DNA of 64,000 bases from Muscardinus avellanarius (GCA_963383645.1 OY726557.1:124102223-124166222), one strand, 5' to 3'; numbered from the stretch's first letter, positions 33,501-45,681 are shown. Notes: generated by a model from the letters alone, not told the origin. Made by a program: numbers and translations.

Positions 33501-33768
33501 CTTCAGCTCCTTCGTTTCTCCTCACTGGAGTTTAGGTCTGTGAGGCAAGTAGATATAGGTGTGGCGGCCACCATTCTTTTCTGCTTCTCTGGTTGTTCTA
33601 GTCTTCTTTTTTCTGTCTCTTGTATTTCTAGTTTTTATTTATCTAATGATAGTATTTTCTAACCCTGTAAGGTGTTATTTTTGCCTCTATGGAGATCGAG
33701 TGTCAGCTGTACTCATAGAAGCTACTTTACTCAGTCGCCATCTTCCTGTTTTCCGATTTTATACTCTT

Positions 33769-34529
33769 AATCTAGATAAGAACAACCTCAGTGGGGTCAA
33801 AGATGAATTATTACATTTACATGAGTCTTTTTGTGTTGTAATCCATGTAGGAGACATCAAATTTTAGTAGCCTAGAAAATAGGCTCCATGACTTAAAGGA
33901 TGATAACTTTTTATAGCTTTCATGGCAAAAGTGAATGTTAAGTACATACTCTATTGTCAAAAATTGTGATAGGTTTGGTAAGAGCAAACTCTCTTGCACA
34001 AAAGGCATTGGGAAGTCTCTGGAAGCAGAGGGAGGTTACTAACATTGTCAGGAAAGTCAAGAAATTTTATCCTAGCGGTTGAAATTCAACCCCACTCACT
34101 GGCTCAGCATGAACCTGGGTGGGTTTATATAGGAAACTCAATTTAAAAGGTCAGCTGGGATGTGCCAGGGCCCTAGTTGAACATGGTCTTCCAACTCTAT
34201 CATGTCTTTTGAAACCATATTATTCCACTATTCTACTCAGATGACAGTTTGTAAATTCTTTGGCTTTATCTATATCTTTTCAAAATAACTAAACTCGAAG
34301 ATTTATTCCTCTATTGGAGAAGTCTGGTGTTGAACTTTATTCCTTGCATCTCAAGGAAAAAGCTGGCAGTTAATCTATTTGCATAAAATAAAAGGAAGGC
34401 CAATTTGAAGAGAAATATTTGAAGAGTAAAAACTTTTAGAATCAGATTTCTATTCTTATAGTTATTCCCTAATTCCTTTTGTCTTATACATAATTTTATT
34501 TAATTATGTTTTAAGTGTTCTATAATTTA
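33769..34529. other. Unassigned intergenic sequence
   Basis: Unique-looking sequence between L1 D and the next L1 fragment. I see no gene. Confidence 0.5.
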
Positions 34530-35790
34530 TATTCTTTTAAAAATATGTATTTTATTGGAACATTATAGGCTCACATCATAATATAGTCCAGAGTGATAGG
34601 GACATATGTCCATATAGCACTTGCTGACTTACCACAAGCTCCCTCCCTGTTTCCTTTCCCTTCCTTATACATTGACATTGATAATTTTACATACATATAC
34701 TATATATACATATATATATATATTTCAATGGAAGTGTTTTCTTCATTAATTTCCCCTGTCCCCACCAATCTCCAGAAGAACCCTTCCATTGCTCCTCTGA
34801 AGTTTTTCTCTTTTATCTATAGTCCCTATTGTATCTTGAATACTCCCATGCTTCAATATATGAGAGAAAACATATGACTCTTTACTTACTGTCATTGGCT
34901 AATCTTACTTAACATAATGTTCTACAGGTCCCTCCATTTTCTTGCAAAAAGCATAATTTTGTTCTTTTTTTATTGCTGAGTAGAACTCCATTGTGTGTAT
35001 ATTCGATAGCTTTATAATCTATTTATCTGTTGATAGACATGTAGGTTGCTTCCATAATTTAACTATTTTGAATTGTGCTTCTATAAACATGTATATGCAT
35101 GTATCACTATGATATTATAATTTCAATCTTTTTGGAAAGATACCCATGAGAGGTACAGTTCTAACATTTTTAAAAATACATTTTTAATATATTTATTGGC
35201 CTATTGTATTTCCTTTGTTAAGTGTCTATTTAGCTTAATTACCCATTTCTTGATTGGATTTTTTTTGTGTGTGTGGTACTGAAGATTGAACCCAGGGGCA
35301 TATTACCTCTGAGATACAGCCCCAGCCTGATTTTATTATTTTGAAACAAGGTCTCACTAAGCTGTAGAGGGCTTCACTAAATAGCTGAGGCTGGTCACGA
35401 ACCCAGATCATCCTGTCTCAGCCTCCCAAGCTGAGAATTACAAGCGTGCGCCACCACACCTGGCTTGATTGGATTATTTTTATTTTTAGTATTGTCTTTT
35501 AAGTTTGTTTCTTCTGGATGCTAGTCCTCTATCAGAGAAATAACTGGCAAAGATCTTCTCCCATTCTGTGCACTGTCTTTTCAAACTCTTGATAGTTTCT
35601 TTTGATACATAAAATATTTTAAATTTAATGCCCTCTTGCCATCCCATTTATTATTTTTTCTTTTACCTTTCTGTACTTTGAGGGGTTTTATTGAAGTTTC
35701 TCCCAGTGATTATATGTTGAAGTATTTTTCCTATGTCCTTCTCTAGCAATTTCAAACCTCTGATCTAATTTCCAGGTCTTTGGGTATATA
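34530..35790 (-). mobile_element. Old L1 3' fragment
   Basis: Minus-strand L1 ORF2 C-terminus and 3'UTR, diverged. Recognisable blocks: TTGCTGAGTAGAACTCCATTG, TCTGTTGATAGACATGTAGG and GATCTTCTCCCATTCTGTG. It is split by a SINE at 35262-35464 flanked by CTTGATTGGATT on both sides. Confidence 0.9.
35262..35464 (-). repeat. B1-ID SINE, long subfamily
   Basis: The minus-strand element ends GCGCCACCACACCTGGC and sits in the L1 fragment with TSD CTTGATTGGATT. Confidence 0.9.
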
Positions 35791-36204
35791 TCTGCACTTA
35801 TGAAATAAGGCATACCAGAGAACATAAGTCATAGGTAATATAATAATGGTCAAAAGGCCCACAACTGATAAATAGCAAAGTCAAAATTTGATGCAGGGTG
35901 TTCTGGATCCACACTGCACTTTGTAGTATAACTGTTGGTGTCTGTTTTGTAGTATACTGTTGAATTCATTTATGTTTTGTGATTGTATTTATTCATTTTT
36001 CCATGACTACAAAATATAAATTGCAAAAGAGTAACTGTTCTGAAAATTTAGATTGGAAAAAGGTAATTCTGAATTTAACATTTACTTGTTTACTATGTAT
36101 CCTAGATAATTTAATTTTCTTTATCTGATTTCCCCTTATTTGCATTTCAGTGTAATTCCTATTAGAATCATTCAAGAGCCAAACAAATCTTGCAGAGCCC
36201 AGAA

Positions 36205-36429
36205 TTTTTTTTTTTTTTTTTTTTTTTTGGTGGTGCTAGGGGTGAAACACAGAGGCTTTCTTGCTTCGAGCTATACTCCCAGACCTATTTTATATTTTAT
36301 TTGGAAACAGGGTCTCACTAAGTTGCTGAGAGCCTCACTAAGTAGCTGAGGCAGGCTTCAAATCTGTGCGATCCTCCTGTCTCAACCTCCCAAGCGCGGG
36401 GATTACAAGCGTACACCACCACGCCCAGC
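36205..36429 (-). repeat. B1-ID SINE, long subfamily
   Basis: A poly(T) of more than 20 bases, then TGGTGGTGCTAGGGGTGAAA; ends CACCACGCCCAGC. TSD is AGAGCCCAGAATTT on the left and AGAGCCCAGGATTT on the right. Confidence 0.9.
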
Positions 36430-37744
36430 TAGAGCCCAGGATTTTTAATGTACTGTCATTCTAAAACCTATGGCATTAGCTTAGCCCAAAGTTCTTTTTC
36501 TGTTTACATTTGTTAGTTTAATTGTGTCCAGGCACAGTTGGCAGTTGTAGTACTAAATTATCAACCTTAAGTTGTGAGTGGGCTCTTAACCCTCACAGTC
36601 AACATTTGAGAAGATGTTTGGATTATTTTAGATGTCAAAAGGTTCTTGGTTGGGTTGACAGCATCTAATAACCTCCTGTTATTCCCAGTACTTGTCTGGA
36701 CTATTTACTACTTCAGATGTTCCTCACAACAGAACTGGAGCTCCCATAATTGAAAACACAGTGACTTCTTAAAGCTAAATCATAATATCTGTTATTCACA
36801 ATCTGCAACATGCACCCAAATCTTGATGATTTTTCCAAGGTCACTGTAGGAACTTCAGGAATCTCTTGATCTCTGTGCTTCTTGAAAGATAACAAGACTT
36901 TTGCTTTTCCAGTTGAAAAAAAGTGCTCTTTTGGGAGAGCTAGAAAAAACACTACTTTTCTCCTGAAGGTCTCGAGCAATGTATACACTTATCTGTTTTC
37001 CTATTCATGTCCATGACTAAGGGGACTTGCTCCTTCAGAGAGCTTTGGAGTCAATTCAAAAGCAAATTCAGAAGTTATTTTATAAATGTGAAAAATAATA
37101 AAATAGTAACTGATATATACACAGTGCTTTAAAATTGCAAAGCTCTGTGAGATCTTGTCTTCATACCTGCTCTTTCTATAGATGAAAAATAAAGGGGTGA
37201 GTGACTTGGGCCTAACACACGGACTTTATACAAAAAAGTGGAGTCATGCTTGTACTCAGTCTTCTATTTTCAAATACTTAGACTTTCTCTGGATGACATT
37301 CTATCATGGGTGATAAGATTTGAAATGAACAATGAGTTTATTCTGATAAAAACATATATAGAGATGTTTTATAACCTTTGCTTAGGATAAAGTAACACAC
37401 ACTTGAATGCATTCTTTCTATTGTGCTTGAATCCCATGAAAACTCAGACCTTATTCACCCAAGGACTGAACTTGGTAAATCCTATTCACTTGGCAAATTT
37501 ACTAGTTTTATCAGAATTCAAAAAACACCTATGTTTATATTGGAGATTCTGATGTCTAGCCAACTTTATTCATCTCTATTAAATAAAATTATACCATAAA
37601 AATTAAGACACTGATATTTCTTTAATATCTGTAAGTCTATATTCTACAGCCTTCAACATATTAGATAAAGTTTCATTAAATGCTATCATTCCAGCTAGAA
37701 AAAAAATCTAACTGACCAATACCTATTCTAGATGGTCCTATATT
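36430..37744. other. Unassigned intergenic sequence
   Basis: No supported gene. A 91-codon minus-strand frame at 36713-36988 has no recognisable domain and no coding signature. Confidence 0.5.
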
Positions 37745-37761
37745 TAAAAAGTAGATATTTA

Positions 37762-37948
37762 TTTATTTTTGGTGGTACTGGGGTTCCTGGAAACCCTTCT
37801 ACCTCCAGGCTACACTCCTAGACCTATTTTATATTTTTATTTGGAAACAGGGTCTCTTAAACCAGAGAGGCTGGCTTCGAACCAGTGCGATCCTCCTGTC
37901 TCCGCCTCCCCAGTGGGGGGATTACAAGTGTGTGCCACCACGCTGGGC
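37762..37948 (-). repeat. B1-ID SINE, short subfamily, with TSD
   Basis: TSD TAAAAAGTAGATATTTA at 37745-37761 and 37949-37965. The internal palindrome is partly eroded. Confidence 0.92.
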
Positions 37949-37978
37949 TAAAAAGTAGATATTTAAAAGAAGTGTTAT

Positions 37979-38105
37979 GGGCGAGGCGTGGTGGCGCATG
38001 CTTATAATCCCCGTACTTGGGAGGCAGAGGCAGGAGGATCACGCAGGTTCGAAGCCAGCCTCTCTGGCTTAAGAGACTCTGTTTCCAAATTAAAAAAAAA
38101 AAAAA
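37979..38105 (+). repeat. B1 half SINE without ID half
   Basis: Begins GGCGAGGCGTGGTGGCGCAT and goes from CTGTTTCCAAATT straight into poly(A). Flanked by AGAAGTGTTAT and AGAAGTGCTAT. It shows the left half can retrotranspose alone, or ended prematurely. Confidence 0.85.
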
Positions 38106-38440
38106 AAGAAGTGCTATCATAAATTTGTTTATTTATGCTAAATAAAAGAAACCAAATTTAAAATTTATTTTTGATTCAGTTAGACAGAGTAACTCGACTA
38201 AGTATCTGGGGAGTTGCATGAATTCTTTGTTGAATCACTGATGGTACCAACAAGCAGCTACTTTTCTTGGGCATGCATTTATGTTCCTCAAGGGGAGAAG
38301 AGGGCAATTTTCTGTCTTATATTATGTTTTCATAATAAAGTTCTAACAGCAGTAAAACTGTAGTGCACCAAACATGGTGGAGAAACATTTTAAGAGAAAC
38401 AAAATGGTATCTTATTCTCTGCTCACAAAGAACACATCAC

Positions 38441-38676
38441 AGCCGGGCGTGGTGGCGCACGCTTATAATCCCCGTACTTGGGAGGCTGAGACAGGAGGAT
38501 CGCACGGGTTCGAAGCCAGCCTCAGCTACTTAGTGAGGCTCTCAGCAACTTAGTGAGACCCTGTTTCCAAATAAAATATAAAAAAGGTCTGGGAGTCTAG
38601 CCCGGAGGTAGAAAGCCTCTGGGTTCCACCCCCAGTACCGCAAAAACCCCCCCCAAAAAACAAAAGAGAAAAAAAC
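38441..38676 (+). repeat. B1-ID SINE, long subfamily, perfect TSD
   Basis: Flanked by AAAGAACACATCAC at 38427-38440 and 38677-38690. Has the AGCTACTTAGTGAGG block. A young copy. Confidence 0.95.
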
Positions 38677-38821
38677 AAAGAACACATCACTTATGTGAAT
38701 GGCAGTTGCTTATTGTTATTTTTATTTTTTATAATATTTTATTTTCAATGAAGATATTTTATTTTTCTCATTTTCAAAGTGACTGACTGACTGAATTACT
38801 TTGTTAGAAAATTTAAATATT

Positions 38822-39010
38822 AGCCGGGCGTGGTGGCACATGCTTGTGATCCCCGCTCTTGGGAGGCGGAGACAGGAGAATCGTGCTGGTTCGGAGCCAG
38901 CCTCGCTAGCTTAAGAGACCCTGTTTCCAAATAAACATAATATAAAATAGATCTGGGAGTGTAGCCCAGAGGTAGAAGGGCTTCCAGAAACCCCAGTACC
39001 ACACACAAAA
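38822..39010 (+). repeat. B1-ID SINE, short subfamily
   Basis: Starts GCCGGGCGTGGTGGCACAT. TSD approximates AGAAAATTTAAATA / AGAAAATTTAGATA. Confidence 0.9.
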
Positions 39011-40530
39011 AAAGAAAATTTAGATACTGTATTTATACTTTCCTGACTTTTTGAGTTGAAGTTATTGAAAATAAATATTTACTCTTTTGGTGATAATTTG
39101 GGGCAATAATTACTATGCACTTCAGCTATTTTGTATATTTTTGTATGATGTAACTTTCTTGAGTGTAGATAGTTTTGCAGTTTGAGAATTTTTTTTTTTA
39201 AAAGCTGGTTCTAAGTTATTTTCTGAAGCCCTCCTTCCTTGGTGTTAAGCCACTCTTCTTTTTACCCTATGCTTTGATTAATAGCTCTCCTATGTTCCCT
39301 ACCTCTTCCAAATATGGTGCATCCATTCTGGTCTCCTTCAGGTAAGTTAATTTTTTTCTCAAGAAAAACATAGCACTCATAGATAACTAATGTGGCTTGC
39401 TAAGTAAACTAACTTGAATAAGTAAATATTGTAATACTGACATTGGTTTCTTAAAAATGTCCTACATTCAGTCTGTCATAAAAATTCAAACATAATACCC
39501 AAATAAGTAAGCAAGTAGTCACAAAAATAATCTATGTCTACTCTTATAACGACACCGTAAAGCAAAAGAGTATTTTGAGTGCCAAAAACATCTTAAAAAG
39601 TCTACATAACAACCTCACTGCCTCTTTTTTTAACACTAATTTATGAAATCTTCCGACTTCAGATACACTTTCGGGAATGATTGATCTAATTTCTTTGTGT
39701 TAAAGATTCCTCCTTGATGTCTTGAGTATAAAAATAAAAAACTTCTTTCAGAGCTTGTATTGCTCTTGAGAGAGGGAGCAACAGGGGGCCCATAACACCA
39801 CGGGATCGCTACCAGAGAACACTGGTAATCTCTGGGCTCTACAGGTCTTTGGGGGATTTGTACCAAAATGAATGTTGTGCTTTGCATTTCTAATGAGATC
39901 CCCAGGCTCACTGAATCTCAGATAAAAGCCTCCTTTCATGCTACCTTTTTGATTTTAAAATTGAGAAGTCTAGGTATTATGAAGTACTTCAAGATGCTGA
40001 GAATTTGTACGATTGGATAGATTTTTGTGTTTTACTTTTAACCAACCAAGTAGTTCAGTCTACCATATAAGTCTAACATTAGGCAGTGGGAAAGAACCGC
40101 TCCTTGTTAGCTATACCAGGTATCGGTGACATGAGCAAACCAAGCAGTTTCTAAGGTCTTCTGTCTCTGTGCAGGATCAAGGTAGGTATGCAGTTCCGGT
40201 TATGGCCATTCTATTATATCTACTAGGTGATAGTTGGTGATTAGGACAAGGCAACCAATGGGCAACATTCTGGCTTCACCCAGACACACTTACTTCACTA
40301 TCTCTCCAGCTGACTATGTCCTCCCAACTCCTTTCCTGTCAATCCTGCATGTTATTCTTTATGACTTGGGTCAGTCAACCTGTGGGAATGATTCCAGGTC
40401 TAGGTTCAGCCTAGGGAGCATCACTGGGGTTTTTGTGACTCTAAAGCACTTGATTTCTAAAATGTTTGTTACTTATGTATTTGATAGTGTTCCATATCTT
40501 GCACACCAACTCAGACACACAAATGTCTAA
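39011..40530. other. Unassigned intergenic sequence
   Basis: No supported gene or recognised repeat. Short open frames (39636-39911 on -, 40234-40530 on +) lack motifs. Confidence 0.5.
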
Positions 40531-40537
40531 AAGAAAT

Positions 40538-40720
40538 GACAATCAGGTATGGCGCTGCATGTCTTGGGAGGTAGAGACAGGAAGACAACAAGTTCAAGAC
40601 CAGCCTTGGCAACTTAGACCATATTTCAAAATAAAAATTAAGAAAGATCTGGGTCAGGGTAGAATGCCCTTGGGTTCAGTTTCCAAGTCCACAATAAATA
40701 AATGAATAAATAAATATATA
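40538..40720 (+). repeat. Old diverged B1-ID SINE
   Basis: Recognisable by CTTGGGAGGTAGAGACAGGA, AGACCAGCCTTGGCAACTTAG and an AAATAAAT tail. Confidence 0.7.
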
Positions 40721-40807
40721 AATAATACAATGGCAGGTATGATCCCAACTTGAATTTTACTTTTGGATAGAATATCAAACATCAATTCCTTCTTCTTATC
40801 TGTCTTT

Positions 40808-40999
40808 TATTTATTTATTTATTTTTGGTGGTACTGGGGTTCCTGGAAGCCCTTCTACCTCTGGGCTACACTCCCAGACCTATTTTATATTTTTGAAACA
40901 GGGTCTCTTATGCCAGTGTGGCTGGCTTCGAACCTGCGAGATCCTCCTGTCTCCGCCTCCCAAGTGCGGGGATTACAAGCATGTGCCACCACGCCCGGC
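40808..40999 (-). repeat. B1-ID SINE, short subfamily, perfect TSD
   Basis: TSD TCTTCTTATCTGTCTTT at 40791-40807 and 41000-41016, identical, indicating a recent insertion. Confidence 0.95.
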
Positions 41000-41016
41000 T
41001 CTTCTTATCTGTCTTT

Positions 41017-42032
41017 AAACAATGTTCTTAGGCTACTAGGAGACAAAGCAAGAGTCCATTAATCCTGAGTAGCCCTTTGTTTCCTTCTGGCCTTAGCAGC
41101 CCTTGCCAGAGGTGCCCCATTTGGGAGAAAGAGGCTGTGATACCCCAACTCCTCCAAAAATGCCGACATTTTCAACCTCTCTCAAAATTTTCTAATCTTG
41201 AGACATAAAAATCTAACTAACCCTAACTGATTGAGATATTTTCATCATTTGAACCAATGTGAAGGATCTAGAATGAAGAAGGGACTGTAGAGTCTGCCTT
41301 CTTCATATGAAGGTGATATTTCCATCTCCCCACGGTATTGTATGTGACCTTCTGTATTCAATCACATTTCAAAAATATGTATCATGTAGCACTTTAGTTT
41401 ATGTTTTTAGATAAAATATCTTTACATTCATTATTTTAGTTGATTATAACAATCCTTAGAAAGAGCTTTGTACTTTTATCCCTGCTTCAGAGATTAGAAT
41501 ACTGAGATTTACATTAAGTGACTTGCCCGCTGTTGTAAACTGGTCAGCAGTAAAGTGAGCTCTTGAAGTTAGGCTCCACTGATGCCTAAACCCTCCACTG
41601 GGTTGCTGACTAAAACCAGGCATTAACCTTGTTAAGTGCAGGCACTTCTTTTGTTATCACATAGATACAGGAAGCACTGAGTTCACAAAAACAGATTCCT
41701 TTCCAGCTGGACCATTTAGAGTCTTTAATTCTTAGGTGTTCACTGTGAGTTTCCACTAGGAAATATTTCCTTGAAAATACAGGCAGATCTATGTTATTTG
41801 TTTTGTTCTTTCTTCGCAGGACATCCTGAATACTCTCTGGGAAATGTAGCTCAAGGCTATGACGTGTGCCTCACTGCACCTATTTAAGGGTGCTGCGGGA
41901 AATGTTCTTTCAGTCATTTCTACCAACCTTTAATATTTTGTTAGATAGGATTTTACAAAGCTAAAACACTTTTTCCCTTTTTTTGTATTTTTCTTATGTT
42001 TTCTGCAAGCCCCCATAAGATTTAGGTGACAC
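41017..42032. other. Unassigned intergenic sequence
   Basis: Unique sequence about 3-4 kb upstream of the OR8D coding exon. Non-coding OR exons could lie here but none can be identified. Confidence 0.5.
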
Positions 42033-42500
42033 TGTTGGGGTTCCTCAGGAACTCAGGATTGGAAGAGTCCTTGGCTAATGTGATGGAAAAGAATTTCAGC
42101 ACGTACCAGTCAGAGTCATGGACAGAGGTTTATTTGGGGAAAAGAGAATAAATAGACATTCAAGAGAGAATGCAGGCCACCTTAAGGAAGGCATTTTGGG
42201 AGTGCGGGTCTCTTTTCTTATAGAGGACTTTTGTGCGGGGTGTGCTAGAGGAGGTCCATTAACATAATCTCAGTCCTGTCATCTCTGAGCAGTTTATGGT
42301 GGTCTGGTCAGCTTTAGGAAGGATTATTTCAGTCTGGTAGTCTTGGGTGGTTCCCAAGACTGGTCTGGTCAACCTTAGGGTCCTCAGGGTGGTGTCCTAA
42401 TTGGTGTCCTCATTATCTAATTAACCGATAAACTGAACAGCATCCTACATTATAGGTTTCTCAAAATATCATACTTGTTATCAGTGCACAGAGTAATTAT
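42033..42500 (-). mobile_element. Probable solo LTR of an endogenous retrovirus
   Basis: On - the order is that of an LTR: a TATAAG box (about 42217-42222), an AATAAA polyadenylation signal about 90 bases later (42129-42134), and a U5-like end that terminates in CA at 42033. No retroviral genes flank it. The U3 end is not resolved, so the right boundary is approximate, and no TSD was found. Confidence 0.45.
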
Positions 42501-42611
42501 AGTTTCTTTTAGTTAACTCTAGGATATATAGATGTCCCAGGATTTTGGGAGAGTCAAGCCTGGGAAAGAGAATTGGTTTGGAGAGTAAAGGCTGAAACAT
42601 TTTAGCTCCAG

Positions 42612-42852
42612 GTTTTTTTTTTTTTTTTCCAGTACTGGGGGTGGAACCCAGGGACATTCTACCTTGGAGGTACAGCCTCAGACCTATTTTTTATTTTTTA
42701 TTTTGAAACAGGGTCTCACTGAGTTGCAAAGGGCCTCACTAAGTAGCTGAGGCTGTCCCTGAACCTCGATCCACTTGTCTCAGCCTCCATGTTTTGTAAT
42801 CTCAATTTGTAATCTCAGCTGATATTACAAGCGTGCACCACCACGCCCAGCT
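42612..42852 (-). repeat. B1-ID SINE, long subfamily
   Basis: T-run, CCAGTACTGGGGGTGGAACC, ends CACCACGCCCAGC. Contains a short internal duplication near 42795-42825 (TTTGTAATCTCA repeated). Confidence 0.9.
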
Positions 42853-43422
42853 TCCAGATCCTTGTATTAAAGTTATATTTTACTTTTCCTTCCTGCTTTT
42901 CTTCTTTTACCTCCTTATGTCTTTTATCCTATGCCAACATTATGTGTTGAAGAGGTGTGTGCTGGGTCCTTCAGGGTGGGCAGTGCTCCACATGGCTCTG
43001 TGCATGAGCCCAGACCTTGTGTGGCCCAATACCCAGATATGCCCTGTCCTAGGAGGGTTTTGAAATATGGTCCATTCCATAGCATATAAAAATGTTCACT
43101 TTTCCTTATAGCTTCTCATCCTCTCAGTTCTGCAGTGAGACAATAGGGATTAAGATACTCATCCACTGCGGGGGTAAACCGGAGAGACCTGGGCTCAGCA
43201 CTGTGCTCCTGACTATTCTTCAATTTTCTGCGTCCCAATTTTTTTTTTACCAGTAAAATGTCAAAATAAAAATACATGCTGTTTTATGTTAAAATTCAAC
43301 TAATTCAGTGCTTCTTCTGGGAAAAATGCAGCATATTTTTTTTCTTCTAATTTGGGGCCCTCACTTCCATGAGTGGAAAGTCAAATGACTACATTCTTTC
43401 AGATGCCTTTATGTATATCTTT
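42853..43422. other. Unassigned intergenic sequence
   Basis: I see no gene or repeat. Confidence 0.5.
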
Positions 43423-43602
43423 CTTTGTTGTTGTTTTGGGTATTAAACCCAGGGACATGCTACCTCCAGGCTACATACCCAGCCTATTTTATTTTTTTGA
43501 AACAGGGTCTAAGTTGCTGAGGTTAGCCTTAAACCTGCAATCCTGCTGTCCCAGCCTCCCAAGTCCTGGAATTACAGGTGTGTGTGCACCACCATACTCA
43601 GC
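43423..43602 (-). repeat. B1-ID SINE, old
   Basis: GGTATTAAACCCAGGGACAT, AGGGTCTAAGTTGCTGAGG, and a CACCACCATACTCAGCC end. The middle is shortened. Confidence 0.85.
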
Positions 43603-44094
43603 CAGATGTATCATTTAAAAAAATTTTCTGCCATGTCAGGGCCACCCTATGTGTGGGCGTTCGTAGGTAAATAGATAGTAGCTCACTGCTGAGGTTGAGG
43701 CCAACTGGTGTATTGGGAATAATTGGGGTGTGAGACGAACCTCACTATAAACATTAGGGCTGGGCATCTGAATTCCAGGAGACCGCCATCTTTGGTGAAT
43801 AAAGTGGGAATTCCCTGCTTCCCTGTTTACCACTGAGTGGAGAGTGGCAGGTGTGTGGGAATCCTCCCGCACCTGCAGTACTCACATCCTGGACTGTCAG
43901 AGAAGTTCTAATCCATGGAGTAGTGATTAGATGCCTCACAACAACCCTGTGGCCACCTTCCCTCTAGCTGGGAATCAGGAACAATGTCCAGTTCTCTGAG
44001 CCTGAGGTTTAATTTCCTATTGTTGACCAATGTTCTGGAAGATGTCTGCAAGCCTTGGCATGTGAGAAATGGGGGATATTAACTTAATTTTGTT
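43603..44094. other. Unassigned intergenic sequence
   Basis: No gene or recognised repeat is seen. Two overlapping short minus-strand frames (43636-43939) have no recognisable domain. Confidence 0.5.
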
Positions 44095-44384
44095 TTTGTT
44101 TATGGCTGAGTAAGATTCCATCATGTACATATCCCATAGTTTTGTAATCCATTTATCTGTTGCTGGACATCTTGGCTGGTTTCATAGTTTGGCAACTGTG
44201 AATTGTGCAGCTATGAAGATAGATACACATGCATTAGATTGGTGGTTTGGTTTCTATTCTTATTGGTAGATACCCAGAAGTGGTTGTTGCAGGATCATAT
44301 GGTAAGTTCATTCCCATTCTTCTGAGGATTCTCTATACTGTTTTCCAAAGTGGTTGCACTAATTTGCAATCCCATCAACATGTT
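44095..44384 (-). mobile_element. L1 ORF2 C-terminal fragment
   Basis: Minus-strand L1: blocks CATTTATCTGTTGCTGGACA, TGAATTGTGCAGCTATGAA, GATACCCAGAAGTGGTTG and CAAAGTGGTTGCACTAATTT. Truncated at both ends, with no 3' tail visible. Confidence 0.9.
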
Positions 44385-44729
44385 GGACATTGAAACAGTG
44401 GTTAGAATTATCCACTAATCTTTTCTACTATTTAACTGTCAGAAAACAGCTATCAGTGATTACCCCAGACAGCATGATTTTCATTTTGCTGCCAAATTCA
44501 GGTGATAGATGTTACTAAGTCAATCCATGAGCACTTTTTTTGTGATCTATATTCTGAACCAATTAGGAGGAGGTCCGAGGTGATTTGGGGAGATAGGTAA
44601 GAGGTATCATGATCAGAGAGGATGAAAACTTTAACTTAGTATTTCTGTTCTTGTCAATTTACCTTGGGCAGATTTTATTTCATTCAGAAGAGGAGCAAAG
44701 GTCCTCTTTAATGTAATTCTTATTTTCCA

Positions 44730-44738
44730 CTTCCACAG
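44730..44738 (+). promoter_or_regulatory. Probable 3' splice site of OR8D coding exon
   Basis: A pyrimidine-rich stretch ending CTTCCACAG lies 16 bases before the OR8D start codon, in keeping with the usual OR gene structure. Confidence 0.6.
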
Positions 44739-44754
44739 ACATCTTCAAAGAATA

Positions 44755-45681
44755 ATGGCCACAGGAAATCATTCCGTGGCAGCCATATTTGTTTTAGTGG
44801 GTTTAACTCAACGTCCGGAGCTGCAGCTGCCCCTCTTCCTCCTGTTCCTGGGAGTCTTCATGGTGACAGTGGTGGGGAACCTGGGTATGGTTGCCCTGAT
44901 TGCACTCAGCCCTCTGCTGCACACCCCCATGTACTATTTTCTCAGCAGCTTGTCCTTCATCGATCTCTGCTATTCTACCGTCATTACCCCTAAAATGCTG
45001 ATGAACTTCCTGGGAAAAAAGAATATGATCTTTTTTTCTGAGTGTATGGCCCAGCTCTTTTTCTTTGTGCTCTTCGTGGTGGCTGAGGGTTACCTCCTGA
45101 CTGCCATGGCCTATGACCGCTATGTTGCTATCTGTCGCCCGCTGCTTTATAACGTGATCATGTCCTCTTGGCTCTGCTTCCTGCTGGTGCTGGCTTCCTT
45201 CTTCCTGGGCCTTCTGTCTGCCTTGGCTCATACGAGCGCCATGATGAAACTGACCTTCTGCAAGTCCCACGTCATCAATCATTACTTCTGCGATGTCCTT
45301 CCCCTCCTCAGTCTCTCCTGCTCCAGCACACACCTCAACGAGCTTCTACTTTTTGTCATTGGGGGAATCAACACCTTGGTGCCAACCCTCGCTGTTGCCA
45401 TCTCCTATGCCTTCATCTTCTTCAGCATCCTTCGCATCCGGTCCTCAGAGGGCCGGTCTAAAGCTTTTGGAACTTGCAGCTCTCACCTCATGGCTGTGGG
45501 TATCTTGTTTGGGTCGATCACCTTCATGTATTTCAAGCCTCCTTCAAGTGACTCTCTGAAGCAGGAGAAGGTATCCTCTGTGTTCTACACCACTGTGATC
45601 CCCATGCTGAACCCTTTAATATACAGCCTGAGGAACAAGGATGTGAAGAAAGCATTGAGGAAAGTGTTGGTGGGGAAATGA
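44755..45681 (+). CDS. OR8D1: Olfactory receptor, OR8D1-like
   Basis: Intact 308-residue class II odorant receptor. N-glycosylation site Asn5 (NHS), GN at 41-42, [20 protein letters not shown] at 55-74, Cys97, [10 protein letters not shown] at 118-127, loop-2 cysteines 169, 179 and 189, SY at 217-218, [10 protein letters not shown] at 236-245 (Gly where most receptors have Ser), NPLIYSLRN at 286-294, and a short C-terminus ending VLVGK. These features, especially [25 protein letters not shown] and VGK, match my memory of human OR8D1; orthology was not computed. The start is supported by the MATGNHS opening and the acceptor 16 bases upstream. No inactivating change is seen. Expected role: odorant detection in sensory cilia; ligand unknown from sequence. 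Confidence 0.93.
   Translation: MATGNHSVAAIFVLVGLTQRPELQLPLFLLFLGVFMVTVVGNLGMVALIALSPLLHTPMYYFLSSLSFIDLCYSTVITPKMLMNFLGKKNMIFFSECMAQLFFFVLFVVAEGYLLTAMAYDRYVAICRPLLYNVIMSSWLCFLLVLASFFLGLLSALAHTSAMMKLTFCKSHVINHYFCDVLPLLSLSCSSTHLNELLLFVIGGINTLVPTLAVAISYAFIFFSILRIRSSEGRSKAFGTCSSHLMAVGILFGSITFMYFKPPSSDSLKQEKVSSVFYTTVIPMLNPLIYSLRNKDVKKALRKVLVGK

Larger units (their letters stand above)
20889..33754 (-). mobile_element. Full-length decayed L1 (D) carrying nested insertions
   Basis: An L1 on - with TSD GATTTTATACTCTT at 20875-20888 and 33755-33768. Its 3' tail is at 20889-20924 and 26630 onward, split by nested half-L1 elements. The ORF2 region runs from about 30880 down to about 26940, ORF1 from about 31921 down to about 30945, and a long 5'UTR from 31930 to 33754 starting with GGAAGATGGCGAC on -. 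Without the insertions the element is about 7.0 kb. ORF2 is broken in many places (open pieces at 30605-30814, 29526-30011, 29260-29535, 28992-29216, 27702-27971 and others) and the ORF1 start ATG is ATA. It is therefore a dead copy. Confidence 0.95.

Noticed and set aside
34690..34725. TATA-rich stretch as a promoter
   Set aside because: It is a TA microsatellite within an old L1 3'UTR.
43806..43815. GGGAATTCCC, a perfect NF-kB-like palindrome
   Set aside because: A 10-base match in 64 kb is expected by chance with reasonable probability, and no promoter is nearby.
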